This document shows, one piece after another, positions 1 to 6,398 of a stretch of 7,724 bases of DNA; position 1 is the first letter of the stretch; every line of letters begins with the position of its first letter. The notes below the pieces were generated by a model, which was given only the letters and a program-made list of their open reading frames with translations, was not told the origin of the DNA and ran no database searches. Source of the stretch: an uncultured Eubacteriales bacterium (GTDB taxonomy: Bacteria; Bacillota; Clostridia; Oscillospirales; Acutalibacteraceae). The translations under genes were made by a program, and so were the position numbers. Location: NCBI GenBank assembly GCA_902462035.1, contig CABQAC010000096.1:1-7724 (forward strand), in the 5' to 3' direction.

Positions 1-6
1 TCCTAT

Positions 7-47
7 GCCCTTTTAGGGCTCGTTCATGCCACCCGTTTTACGGGTGG
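7..47. repeat. Two adjacent short hairpins with the same loop
   Basis: Two perfect inverted repeats lie at the 3' end of the flippase gene. On the plus strand 7-19 reads GCCC-TTTTA-GGGC and 29-47 reads CCACCCG-TTTTA-CGGGTGG. The 5-base loop is identical in both. The first hairpin contains the flippase stop codon (plus-strand 13-15). The second lies in its last codons and encodes part of an unconserved-looking tail (TTRKTGG). They could belong to a terminator for the minus-strand operon that continues beyond the window edge, or be a small REP-like element. No T-tract is visible inside the window, so a terminator call is not secure. Confidence 0.4.
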
Positions 48-1611
48 TCATGACTTGCAGGGATGATTCCGGTTTGCCGCTCCGGTGGAATATCCGGCGG
101 ACCCAATCCAGATCTTCGCGTTTCAGCCCCCGGCAGAGCCGTAAAAAGAACAAATAGAACGCGGCGCAGCAGCCAATTTCACAAGCAACGCGCAGGCCGG
201 GGGTAAAAGCGGCGGCGCTTCCGGAAGAAAGCAAAAAACCAGTGGTAAGGCAGGCGGCGGCAATGGACAAAGCAGGCTTTATCAGGCGGTCGGCTACCTT
301 CAGCTTTAAGGATCCGACCCGCATCAGGCGGAAGATGCTTAGGCTTGAATTAAACAAAGTGCTGAAAAAGGTAACCATCAGATACCCCTTCATACCGAGC
401 AAAGGCAGCAGAACAAAGATCAGTACCACGCGGGTGGTGGAGTCCACCGCGTTGACCTTCATGTAGTAAACTTGTTCGTCAAGCCCCTTGAGCATGGCGT
501 CCACAATCGTGTCAAGGTACATGAATGGAATCAGGGGGGCAAGCAGACGGATGTACACGCCAACATCTGCGCTTTGATAAAGCGCCATGCCAAAATCTTC
601 GGCAAAAAAAAGAAACAGTCCGGTTACCGGAATGGCAAACAGCAGCGCGGTGTGGAACACCCTGCCCGCCAGATAACCGATTTGTTTGTGGTTGCCTTTG
701 GCCCGCGCTTCGGACATTTCTGGAATCAGCAGCATCGAAAAGGCGGAAAGAAAAGCAGCGGGGAAGGTCAGCACCGGCATGACCATGCCCTTGAGCATCC
801 CGTAAGAGGAGAGCGAGCTTTCATAAGAGGCGCCATGTTTTTTAAGCCCGGCTGGGATCAGCACGTTTTCTACCGCCGACAAAGCGCTGCGCAGGCAAGA
901 GCTTGCCGAAATGGGCAGCGCGATGCCCAGCACTTTGCGAAGCGGCGCGCCGGCGCCCTGTTCAGCGCGAAATTTTTTCCGCATTTCCAGCCGGTAAACG
1001 ACGTAAATGTACAAACAAGCGCAGATTTCGCCGGCCGTCATCCCGACGGCGATGCCGCAGCAGGCGTATTCCAGCCCCTTGGATAAAAAGAAGGCAATGG
1101 TCCCCATCACCACGCCGATATTGACCAGCTGTTCAAAAACTTGCCCGCTGGACGGTTTTAAAGAATTGCGCGCCGCAAGGAAATATCCCCGGATGCAGCA
1201 GGAAACCGAGAAGAAGGGAAGCCCCACGGCCAGCACCCGCAGCGATAAAACCGTCCGCTCATCGCCCAGCCAAAAGGTGCCGATGGGCGGCGCGAACAGA
1301 AACAGCAGCACACCGGTGGCTAGGCCGAAGGTCAGGCATAACGCGAAGCACTTACGCATGATCCGTTTGACGGCATAGCGGTTGCCGCCCGCCATTTTTT
1401 CGCTGACCAAGCGCGTCACAGCAAAATTTAAGCCGGAAATGGCAAAATTGGTAAACAAAAAATAGACGGACAGGACCAGCTGGAATAGGCCGATTCCCTC
1501 GGCGCCGATTTTGTTCGATTGATAAACCCGGAAAACCATCGCGAGGGAACTCAGTAAAAGGGAGGTCGCGGTCATAACGGCCGCATTGATTACAAAAGAG
1601 CGCTTTTTCAA
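13..1611 (-). CDS. spoVB: SpoVB/MurJ-superfamily polytopic lipid flippase (probable stage V sporulation protein B)
   Basis: This 532-residue protein is almost entirely hydrophobic helices separated by short charged loops, about 12-14 membrane spans. That is the architecture and usual length (500-550) of the MATE/MurJ/SpoVB exporter superfamily. The N-terminus (KKRSFVINAAVMTATSLL, then FRVYQSNKIGAEGIGLFQL near residues 27-45) matches the family signature of a first helix followed by an 'IGaeGIGlyql' segment. Family members flip lipid-linked oligosaccharide precursors across the cytoplasmic membrane; SpoVB is needed for spore cortex peptidoglycan. The start is TTG at 1611, chosen because GAAAGGG (1626-1620) sits 8 nt upstream and the residue context fits; there is no ATG alternative in frame nearby. 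It lies 25 bp downstream of sigK on the same strand, so co-transcription is likely and supports a sporulation role. The soluble C-terminal tail (about 35 residues) overlaps hairpins. A general polysaccharide flippase remains possible. Confidence 0.82.
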   Translation of the reverse strand: MKKRSFVINAAVMTATSLLLSSLAMVFRVYQSNKIGAEGIGLFQLVLSVYFLFTNFAISGLNFAVTRLVSEKMAGGNRYAVKRIMRKCFALCLTFGLATGVLLFLFAPPIGTFWLGDERTVLSLRVLAVGLPFFSVSCCIRGYFLAARNSLKPSSGQVFEQLVNIGVVMGTIAFFLSKGLEYACCGIAVGMTAGEICACLYIYVVYRLEMRKKFRAEQGAGAPLRKVLGIALPISASSCLRSALSAVENVLIPAGLKKHGASYESSLSSYGMLKGMVMPVLTFPAAFLSAFSMLLIPEMSEARAKGNHKQIGYLAGRVFHTALLFAIPVTGLFLFFAEDFGMALYQSADVGVYIRLLAPLIPFMYLDTIVDAMLKGLDEQVYYMKVNAVDSTTRVVLIFVLLPLLGMKGYLMVTFFSTLFNSSLSIFRLMRVGSLKLKVADRLIKPALSIAAACLTTGFLLSSGSAAAFTPGLRVACEIGCCAAFYLFFLRLCRGLKREDLDWVRRIFHRSGKPESSLQVMTTRKTGGMNEP

Positions 1612-1636
1612 ATTACCATCCCTTTCCCGGACCCAC

Positions 1637-2359
1637 CTATTTCTTTTTTCGCGGCGGCAGTTTGGGATTCATATCAGTGTCAAACCGCTTTTTTAAAGTG
1701 GCCAGCGCTTTTTTTTCGATGCGGGACACATAAGAGCGGGAGATGTTCAGCTGGCGGGCCACAACCCGCTGAGTCTGCGGCCGGTTGGTACCGATGCCGT
1801 AGCGCAGCAGGATAATTTGCCGTTCTCGGTCATCGAGTGTTTCGTCGATATATTTTTTTAACAATTCCGACTTCATCTTTAAATCGATGTCGTCGATGAT
1901 GGTGTCGTCGGTGGCGATCACGTCGATCAGCGTCAAGGCGTTGCCGTCTTTATCCGTGTCAATGGGTTCGCTGATCGAGACGTCCTGGGCGCTTTTCTTT
2001 CCGTTTCGAAAAAACATCAATACTTCATTTTCAATGCACCGCGCCGCGTAGCTGGATAACCTGGCCCCTTTGGAGTCGTCAAAGGTGTTGACCGCTTTGA
2101 TCAGCCCAATGGTGCCGATGGACACCAGATCTTCCTGGTCGTTCCAATTGGCGTAGTACTTTTTAATGATATGCGCGACAAGCCTTAGGTTATGTACGAT
2201 CAATTGGTTTTTCGCTTCCAGGTCTCCCTGCTTAAATTTTTCCAAGCACTCCTTTTCCTCTGCGGCGGAAAGCGGGCGGGGAAAAGACCCGGAACCGGAA
2301 ACACTAAGAATAATAAATAATACATGGCTTGCGATGGTTTCAAACAGGGCGCCAAACAT
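1637..2359 (-). CDS. sigK: RNA polymerase sporulation sigma factor SigK (pro-sigma-K), intact
   Basis: This 240-residue sigma-70 family protein matches the length of Bacillus SigK (about 241). Residues 1-19 form a hydrophobic pro-sequence ending IILS, followed by a linker and FPRPLS, which aligns with the FPQPLS of B. subtilis pro-SigK. By analogy SpoIVFB would cleave inside the membrane near Ser19. Region 2 is clear: HNLRLVAHI at 56-64 and DQEDLVSIGTIGLIKAV at 74-90 (core and -10 recognition). Region 4 has DDRERQIILLRYGIG and a helix-turn-helix at about 196-220 (TQRVVARQLNISRSYVSRIE) for the -35 element. SigK directs late mother-cell transcription (coat, cortex, lysis). I chose the ATG at 2359 over the TTG at 2365: the purine tract GGGGGA (2371-2366) is 7 nt from the ATG but touches the TTG. 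No skin-type insertion interrupts it. SigE is the main alternative; SigE is also made with a pro-sequence, but the FPxPLS junction favours SigK. Confidence 0.92.
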   Translation of the reverse strand: MFGALFETIASHVLFIILSVSGSGSFPRPLSAAEEKECLEKFKQGDLEAKNQLIVHNLRLVAHIIKKYYANWNDQEDLVSIGTIGLIKAVNTFDDSKGARLSSYAARCIENEVLMFFRNGKKSAQDVSISEPIDTDKDGNALTLIDVIATDDTIIDDIDLKMKSELLKKYIDETLDDRERQIILLRYGIGTNRPQTQRVVARQLNISRSYVSRIEKKALATLKKRFDTDMNPKLPPRKKK

Positions 2360-2388
2360 AAACAATCCCCCTTCACATTCATTTTATT

Positions 2389-2419
2389 ATTCATATGTGA
2401 CACCCATTGAAAGTGTGCC
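2389..2419 (-). promoter_or_regulatory. Candidate SigE/SigK-type promoter for sigK
   Basis: Read on the minus strand, GGCAC (2419-2415) is followed after 17 nt by CATATGAAT (2397-2389). This resembles mother-cell sigma promoters, which have an AC-containing -35 and a CATA-starting -10. The predicted start near 2382 would give a leader of about 20 nt carrying the GGGGGA ribosome binding site. The -10 match to CATACAAT or CATAnnnTA is only partial, so this is a positional and motif inference. sigK is classically transcribed first by SigE and then by SigK itself. Confidence 0.4.
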
Positions 2420-2557
2420 ATTTTTTGAAAAAGACTGGGCCAATGGAAGAAAAAGGAACACAAAAAGAAACGGATTCTGCAGGACCAGAGAAATAGCAGC
2501 GTCACTCGTTTTTAAAAAGCTGCGAAAATAGGGATGAAAATACAAAATATCTTGCAA

Positions 2558-2614
2558 TTGACAGTAAAAAAACAGAATTCCAATATTGACAAAATTCGAT
2601 CAGCGTTCTAATAT
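2558..2614 (+). promoter_or_regulatory. Tandem sigma-A-like promoters for the RHS gene
   Basis: The better candidate has a perfect TTGACA -35 at 2586-2591, a 17-nt spacer and TAATAT at 2609-2614 as -10. A second perfect TTGACA at 2558-2563 is followed after 17 nt by CAATAT (2581-2586), a weaker -10 that overlaps the next -35. The surrounding 90 bp is very AT-rich. Transcription from either would run through a leader of about 220 nt before the TTG start of the RHS gene at 2849, and could carry on into the immunity genes. Confidence 0.6.
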
Positions 2615-2834
2615 AGATTACATAAATATCTGTTTTAGCAGAAAATTTTTATAAAAAACATGCATAAAAATCCCGTTCAGCGGCAAATGCGGGGTTCTTT
2701 ATGCAGCGTAAAGGAAGGGCCGGGTAAGGAAATTTATAGCCATGGCAAAGGGCCGTTGCGGCAGTTTTACGGTGGCAGCGATCCGGTTGTTCGGACGGCT
2801 CAAGAGCTTGCATGACAGCAGGGGGCATTTGATT
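2615..2834 (+). ncRNA. Possible structured 5' leader (riboswitch-like) of the RHS gene
   Basis: The leader between promoter and start codon has no convincing reading frame but several inverted repeats: AATCCCG/CGGGGTT (2669-2675 with 2690-2696), CTTTA/TAAAG around TGCAGCG, CCG/CGG around TTG near 2750-2758, GCCA/TGGC enclosing that element, and TCCG/CGGA around GTTGTT near 2790-2803. The order GGCAAA, hairpin, GCGTAAAG, GGGTAAGG, later GGCAGC recalls the conserved blocks of the cyclic di-GMP-I (GEMM) riboswitch, which often controls large secreted proteins in Clostridia. Several diagnostic positions do not match (for example GACGCAAAGC is not present exactly), so the class call is weak; an unnamed leader RNA or chance pairing are alternatives. 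Confidence 0.3.
2669..2696. terminator. Hairpin at the start of the leader, attenuator or terminator candidate
   Basis: AATCCCG and CGGGGTT can form a 7-bp stem (one G-T pair) around a 14-base loop. On the minus strand the stem is followed directly by ATTTTTAT, and on the plus strand by TTCTTT. It could be an intrinsic terminator read leftwards, protecting the sigK side, or an early attenuator of the RHS transcript. The stem is short and the loop is large, so support is modest. Confidence 0.3.
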
Positions 2835-2851
2835 AGGAGGGGACAGAATTG
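2835..2851 (+). promoter_or_regulatory. Ribosome binding site and TTG start of the RHS gene
   Basis: AGGAGGGG at 2835-2842 is a near-perfect Shine-Dalgarno sequence. It lies 8 nt (measured from AGGAGG) before a TTG at 2849. The codons that follow give KKLGQACVSILLCLCL, a typical signal peptide, which fixes this unusual start; no ATG or GTG fits as well. Confidence 0.8.
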
Positions 2852-4222
2852 AAAAAGTTAGGACAAGCATGTGTCAGCATTTTGTTATGCCTGTGTTTGG
2901 TTTCCCAGGTATTGCCTTTTCGCGCGGTAGCGCAGAAACCACTGCAGGAGAATATTCCGGTTGCAAAAGAAACCAGTCAGCCTGAAATACTGGGAGAAAT
3001 AGCGGAAAAAAGAACGGCAAATTCCAAGACGTTCCGGATGAGCGACGGCACCTTACTGGCTGCGGTCTACCCAGAGACGGTGCATTACGAGGAAGACGGG
3101 GAATGGAAGGAAATCGACAACCGTCTGGTCGAAATGCCGGCGGAGCAGCCCGCGGGAGATGAAAAAGCCGAAAATACCGTTGATAACGGGGGCGAGACCG
3201 GCGTTTTGGCGAATGCCTTTTCCATGAAATTCGCCCAATTTGCAAATAAAAAGAAACTTGTCCGCTTAAAGCAGGACGAGTATCAGCTGTCGTGGGGATT
3301 CACCGGCGCGGACAAAGTCCGGCAGCAGACGGTGGCGTTAAACATCCAACAGCCCCAGGACGAGCGGCAGGCCGCCACTTTGGTGGACCATTTGACTTCG
3401 AAAATAATCTACCCAGGCGTGTTTGAACAGACGGATTTATCGTATACGGTGACTGGATCGGCCATTAAGGAAGAATTAATCCTCGCGGCGCTGCCCGAGG
3501 ACACGCGTTATACCATGGCGTTGCAGACCAAGAATTTAGCCGCGCGCATGGAGCAAGACCGCTCGGTGGAATTCTACGATCCCGAAGAACCGGATGCGGT
3601 CATTTGGCGATTTGCGCCACCAATGATGTACGACAGCGCGGGCGCGTCATCGGAAAATATCGAGGTCGCGTTAACAGAAACCGATCAGGGATATTCCCTG
3701 GAATTGATTCCCGACCGGGCATGGCTGGCGGCGGCGGACCGTGTTTATCCGGTTATTGTCGATCCCACGGTTACAACCGACGCTTCCGGAACCAAAAACC
3801 AGGGGGCGTTCATATCCTCGACGAAGCCCACTACCGCGTTGGGGGCCCAGAACGCTCTGCCCATTCGGGTTGGAAGAAACGACGCGGACGGCTATGGCGT
3901 CAGCCGCGCGTTTATGAAGATTGATTTGCCTGATTTGGGAATTGGGTCACAAGTTGTAGGCGCCGTATTGGCCCTGACAACAAAGGAACAAACGCCCGAT
4001 CCGTCTCAGATCGTAACTGTAAGAAAGCTCAATTCCGATTGGAACCCCAAAACGGTAACCTGGAATACTCAGCCGCAAATCGATGGACCGGTATACGTTC
4101 GGAGACGGGATGAAGACGGCGTCGAAGTACAGCGTGACCTCGGGGGGAGACGAACCTTCGCGGGACCCGAAGGCATGGCGTCTGGAGGGGAAAACGGACA
4201 GCGGCAGCTGGGAGACGCTTGA
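2849..4222 (+). CDS. N-terminal fragment of secreted RHS polymorphic toxin: signal peptide plus DNRLRE domain
   Basis: The 457-residue reading starts with a Sec signal peptide (KK, hydrophobic core 8-24, likely cleavage after RAVA at about 28). Residues 50-95 carry the segment often found before RHS repeats in Clostridial surface proteins (ETVHYEEDGEWKEIDNRL). Residues 180-310 are a beta-rich linker ending in RVYPVIVDPTV, and about 308-411 is a DNRLRE module (GVSRAFMKIDLP, then SDWNPKTVTWNTQP), a domain that usually precedes RHS/YD repeats in cell-wall or secreted proteins. The family-like sequence ends near Ile411 (4079-4081). The last 45 residues are arginine/glycine-rich and are the wrong-frame reading of a discoidin-like domain, ending at a chance TGA. 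The gene is therefore broken: without the downstream frame it makes an exported stub with no RHS shell or toxin. It has its own promoter, leader and strong ribosome binding site. Confidence 0.8.
   Translation: MKKLGQACVSILLCLCLVSQVLPFRAVAQKPLQENIPVAKETSQPEILGEIAEKRTANSKTFRMSDGTLLAAVYPETVHYEEDGEWKEIDNRLVEMPAEQPAGDEKAENTVDNGGETGVLANAFSMKFAQFANKKKLVRLKQDEYQLSWGFTGADKVRQQTVALNIQQPQDERQAATLVDHLTSKIIYPGVFEQTDLSYTVTGSAIKEELILAALPEDTRYTMALQTKNLAARMEQDRSVEFYDPEEPDAVIWRFAPPMMYDSAGASSENIEVALTETDQGYSLELIPDRAWLAAADRVYPVIVDPTVTTDASGTKNQGAFISSTKPTTALGAQNALPIRVGRNDADGYGVSRAFMKIDLPDLGIGSQVVGAVLALTTKEQTPDPSQIVTVRKLNSDWNPKTVTWNTQPQIDGPVYVRRRDEDGVEVQRDLGGRRTFAGPEGMASGGENGQRQLGDA
4082..4094 (+). other. Frame-breaking fusion junction inside the RHS gene
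   Basis: Upstream of 4082 the meaningful frame is that of the TTG at 2849 (...WNTQPQID). From 4092 on it is the frame one base later (YTFGDGMK...). The downstream domain is entered about 45 residues in: the second repeat shows the missing piece (AFDGNGYSCWHTNEKTGTL before TYTF). A one-base indel alone would not remove that piece, so an internal deletion or recombination joining two parts out of frame explains it better. GGAG at 4101-4104 lies 5 nt before an in-frame ATG at 4110, so weak internal initiation is possible. Confidence 0.75.
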
Positions 4223-5747
4223 CAGCCGGACGGGAATCACGTTCACGAGCCGGAAACAAAGGAAGGAATATACGATAGGAAGCCCGGGGGCGTATCGAAG
4301 TTACCGCCTGGTGATCACGGCAAACAACGGGGACGCGCAGTACACGCAGGTGGCGGAGCTGGAACTGCTGGACAGCTGGGGAAAGGCGCTGACAGTCAAC
4401 GGAACGGCTACGGCGGACCGAACGGACAACCGGCCGGGAGAAGACAACCGTGCGGGAAAGGCGTTCGACGGGAACGGATACAGCTGTTGGCATACGAACG
4501 AAAAGACAGGAACGCTGACGTACACGTTTGAGCAGGGAACGCGTGTGGTGAACCACTATACGGTCATGTCATCGAACAAGGCGGAAGAAGCGCCGGTAAG
4601 CTGGCGGCTGGAAGGAAGTAACGGGAGTACATGGGAGACGCTGGACAGCCGGACAAACCAGAAGTTTAGCAAGGGTTACGAGAAAAAAGAGTACGGATTA
4701 ATCAATACAACAGGCTACAGGAGCTACCGCCTGGTGATGACAGGTACGGCGTCCACCGGCGTGTCGGTAAGCGAAATCACGCTGGACAGCGACACGGGAG
4801 AAAGGCTGGATTACTACTATGACGAAAGCGGGAACCTGTTCGGTTTCCGTTACAATGGAGCGGAATACTACTATGAGCGCAATGGGCAAAGCGATATCGA
4901 GGGAATCCTTGACAGTACGGGAACACGGGTAATAAGCTATGAGTACGACAGCTGGGGGAAGCTGCTGGCGGTAAAGGACGGAGCCGGAACGGACGTATCG
5001 AACAACCCGAACCACATCGGCAACGTCAACCCGTTCCGTTACCGTGGTTACTTCTACGACACGGAAAGCGGGCTCTATTACCTCCAAAGCCGGTATTACG
5101 ACCCTGTCGTGGGTAGGTTTATCAATGCGGATGGGTACGTGACCACAGGGCAGGGACTGCTCGGCAATAATATGTTCGCGTATTGTTTGAATAATCCGTT
5201 GAACATGGCGGATACCGAAGGGAATTTTGCTTGGGTCGTTGCCGGGGTTACGATGATGGTTCTAGCAGCAATGGGAACCAACACTGCGGCTGCCATTGCC
5301 CAGGAGATGTCAAAAGGGATTGGAAACCTCTTTGACCGCGCATTGCAGAACAGCGGCGGTACGACGGTATTAGAAAATCAAGTTGCTATTAGAAATACTC
5401 CTTTATTGGTAACGGATAGTGATTTAAATAGGTCAAAAGCAAAAGAAAAAGATATTACCAGCTCAACTAAAAAATCAAAACCCCAAGCAATATTTACTCT
5501 TGATCCACACGATTTTAATCCAAAGGGGTTAGTCATGAAAGAATATCCCGGAACTAAAAATGGACGTATTATCGAATGGAGAGACCCAATTAGCCAAGCG
5601 AAAATATTTGAATGGGATGAGGACTTAAACAAAGGTCCACATTACCATACGATGATGATTGAGTGGGATGGAAATCATCGCGGAGTGCACTATCTTCCGG
5701 GCACCCCAGTGCCTGAACCATGGAATTCATTTTATTTTGGAGGTTAA
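4083..5747 (+). CDS. C-terminal fragment of RHS polymorphic toxin: discoidin-like repeats, YD repeats, RHS core and toxin tip
   Basis: The reading is up to 554 residues. Residues 4-97 are the later part of an F5/8-type-C (discoidin)-like module (AWRLEGKTDSGSWETLDSR). A full copy follows at about 100-240. Residues 240-302 are YD/RHS repeats (YYYDESGNLFGFRYNG; SYEYDSWGKLLAVKDG). Residues 316-350 are the RHS core hallmark (NPFRYRGYFYD, YYLQSRYYDP, RFINADG), closing with NNPLNMADTEG at about 371. That core seals the shell and marks the boundary of the variable tip. The tip (about 380-554) begins with a hydrophobic stretch (WVVAGVTMMVLAAMG) and ends in a compact domain with DPHDFNPKG, YPGTKNGRI, GPHYHTMM and PGTPVPEPW. 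The HYH and aromatic/proline motifs look like a nuclease-type polymorphic toxin, but I cannot name the family. No ribosome binding site precedes 4083, so it is probably not translated independently; it should be the out-of-frame continuation of the gene starting at 2849. The tip is clearly more AT-rich than the core. Confidence 0.78.
   Translation: MDRYTFGDGMKTASKYSVTSGGDEPSRDPKAWRLEGKTDSGSWETLDSRTGITFTSRKQRKEYTIGSPGAYRSYRLVITANNGDAQYTQVAELELLDSWGKALTVNGTATADRTDNRPGEDNRAGKAFDGNGYSCWHTNEKTGTLTYTFEQGTRVVNHYTVMSSNKAEEAPVSWRLEGSNGSTWETLDSRTNQKFSKGYEKKEYGLINTTGYRSYRLVMTGTASTGVSVSEITLDSDTGERLDYYYDESGNLFGFRYNGAEYYYERNGQSDIEGILDSTGTRVISYEYDSWGKLLAVKDGAGTDVSNNPNHIGNVNPFRYRGYFYDTESGLYYLQSRYYDPVVGRFINADGYVTTGQGLLGNNMFAYCLNNPLNMADTEGNFAWVVAGVTMMVLAAMGTNTAAAIAQEMSKGIGNLFDRALQNSGGTTVLENQVAIRNTPLLVTDSDLNRSKAKEKDITSSTKKSKPQAIFTLDPHDFNPKGLVMKEYPGTKNGRIIEWRDPISQAKIFEWDEDLNKGPHYHTMMIEWDGNHRGVHYLPGTPVPEPWNSFYFGG
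4092..4790 (+). repeat. Tandem F5/8-type-C-like modules, 429-bp period
   Basis: The block TYTF...AWRLEG...WETLDSR...YRSYRLV is present twice in the same frame. YTF occurs at 4092 and again at 4521, exactly 429 bp (143 codons) apart. Identity is high at DNA level in places, for example tgggagacgct-gacagccggac in both copies. The first copy lacks its first third, which marks where the upstream deletion ended. Such modules usually bind carbohydrate or surface ligands. The repeats could feed homologous recombination, or cause an assembly collapse. Confidence 0.7.
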
Positions 5748-5749
5748 GT

Positions 5750-6151
5750 ATGATAATAGATGCATCAAACGGTGAAATTATTAATTCAAAAGAAGTATAT
5801 ATTCATGATGATATCCTTGAAGAAATTTGCTTTAATCGCACTGAAAAGAAGCTGCACCTTTCAATTCTAAAAGAGGAGAAGTTCAATAATAAAAGATTCT
5901 CAATTGATTTTCTTCATGTAATTGGCTTTGAAATGACATCCTGCGATTTTTGGGGTTCTTCTCCTTATATTTTGGATTTTGAGTATGTAGAACATAATGA
6001 TAATACTATCATTCCGAAATTATTCGAAAGAAAGGATAAGAACGATTACCCATATTGCTCATTAAAAGATCGAGAAAAATATATCGAAACTATAATTACT
6101 TTTACTTCTGGAGATCAGTTGATAATTGCATGTGAAAGTATAATTATATAG
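5750..6151 (+). CDS. Putative immunity protein of the adjacent RHS toxin tip
   Basis: This is a 133-residue, soluble, acidic protein with no signal peptide or membrane span; I do not recognise its family. The ATG at 5750 is chosen because GGAGG (5739-5743), inside the last codons of the toxin gene, lies 6 nt upstream. An in-frame upstream ATG (5720) would overlap the toxin end and has no ribosome binding site. It starts 2 nt after the toxin stop codon, the usual spacing and order for a cytoplasmic immunity protein that protects the producer and its kin. The sequence is rich in Ile, Phe and Asp/Glu, with an aromatic middle segment (CDFWGSSPYILDFEYVEH), as expected of a protein that binds a toxin active site. 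It shares the low GC of the toxin tip and not the GC-richer RHS body, so tip and immunity gene probably arrived together. The immunity role rests on position only. Confidence 0.7.
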   Translation: MIIDASNGEIINSKEVYIHDDILEEICFNRTEKKLHLSILKEEKFNNKRFSIDFLHVIGFEMTSCDFWGSSPYILDFEYVEHNDNTIIPKLFERKDKNDYPYCSLKDREKYIETIITFTSGDQLIIACESIII

Positions 6152-6206
6152 TATCAGATTAAGTTAATTGTGAGTCCCGGCAATCATCGCCTTTTGGGGA
6201 TAATAG

Positions 6207-6398
6207 GCAGACTGGCTGGGTAATCCCAAGTCCTTAATAAGGTTTCAGGAACTTCTGGGGGAAGTTGCCGGATGAGACCTTGTGTCCTCCTTATTCAGTA
6301 TCGTTCCTGTTGGATCAACCGTTGGTGAATGGATGGCGCTGGGACAAGATCCTATATGGTCACAAACATTATCAGAAATTGTTATTGAGTGGGATTAG
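6207..6398 (+). pseudogene. Decayed second toxin tip (displaced RHS C-terminal end)
   Basis: In one frame, 6207-6272 and 6276-6398 are open and separated by a single TGA (6273-6275). The first part gives ADWLGNPKSLIRFQELLGEVAG. The second gives PVGSTVGEWMALGQDPIWSQ and ends EIVIEWD. Both parts look like protein and not like random translation. The TAG at 6396-6398 overlaps the ribosome binding site of the following immunity-like gene, the same coupling seen for the first toxin-immunity pair. Upstream of 6207 this frame is closed by TAA/TAG, and nothing resembling an RHS core joins it, so it cannot be expressed as part of a toxin. I infer a truncated, mutated former tip. The family is unknown. 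Positions 6152-6206 hold nothing I can assign. Confidence 0.45.

Noticed and set aside
472..1086. Long plus-strand open frames opposite the flippase gene
   Set aside because: They are antisense shadows of the GC-rich membrane protein gene, with low-complexity Arg/Gly/His-rich translations and no ribosome binding sites.
2166..2531. 121-codon plus-strand frame across the start of sigK
   Set aside because: It overlaps sigK antisense and its promoter, has no ribosome binding site, and the translation resembles no protein.
2649..2870. 73-codon minus-strand frame through the RHS leader
   Set aside because: It has no ribosome binding site and would overlap the signal peptide region antisense; the structured leader explains the sequence better.
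4029..4556. 175-codon minus-strand frame opposite the discoidin-like repeats
   Set aside because: It is Arg/Val/Ser-rich, typical of the reverse complement of a GC-rich gene, while the plus strand shows repeated domain structure.
6152..6300. Possible group II intron or insertion-sequence remnant
   Set aside because: Short hairpins such as CTTC/GAAG and GGG/CCC are present, but there is no domain V-like element, terminal inverted repeats, target duplication or transposase sequence.
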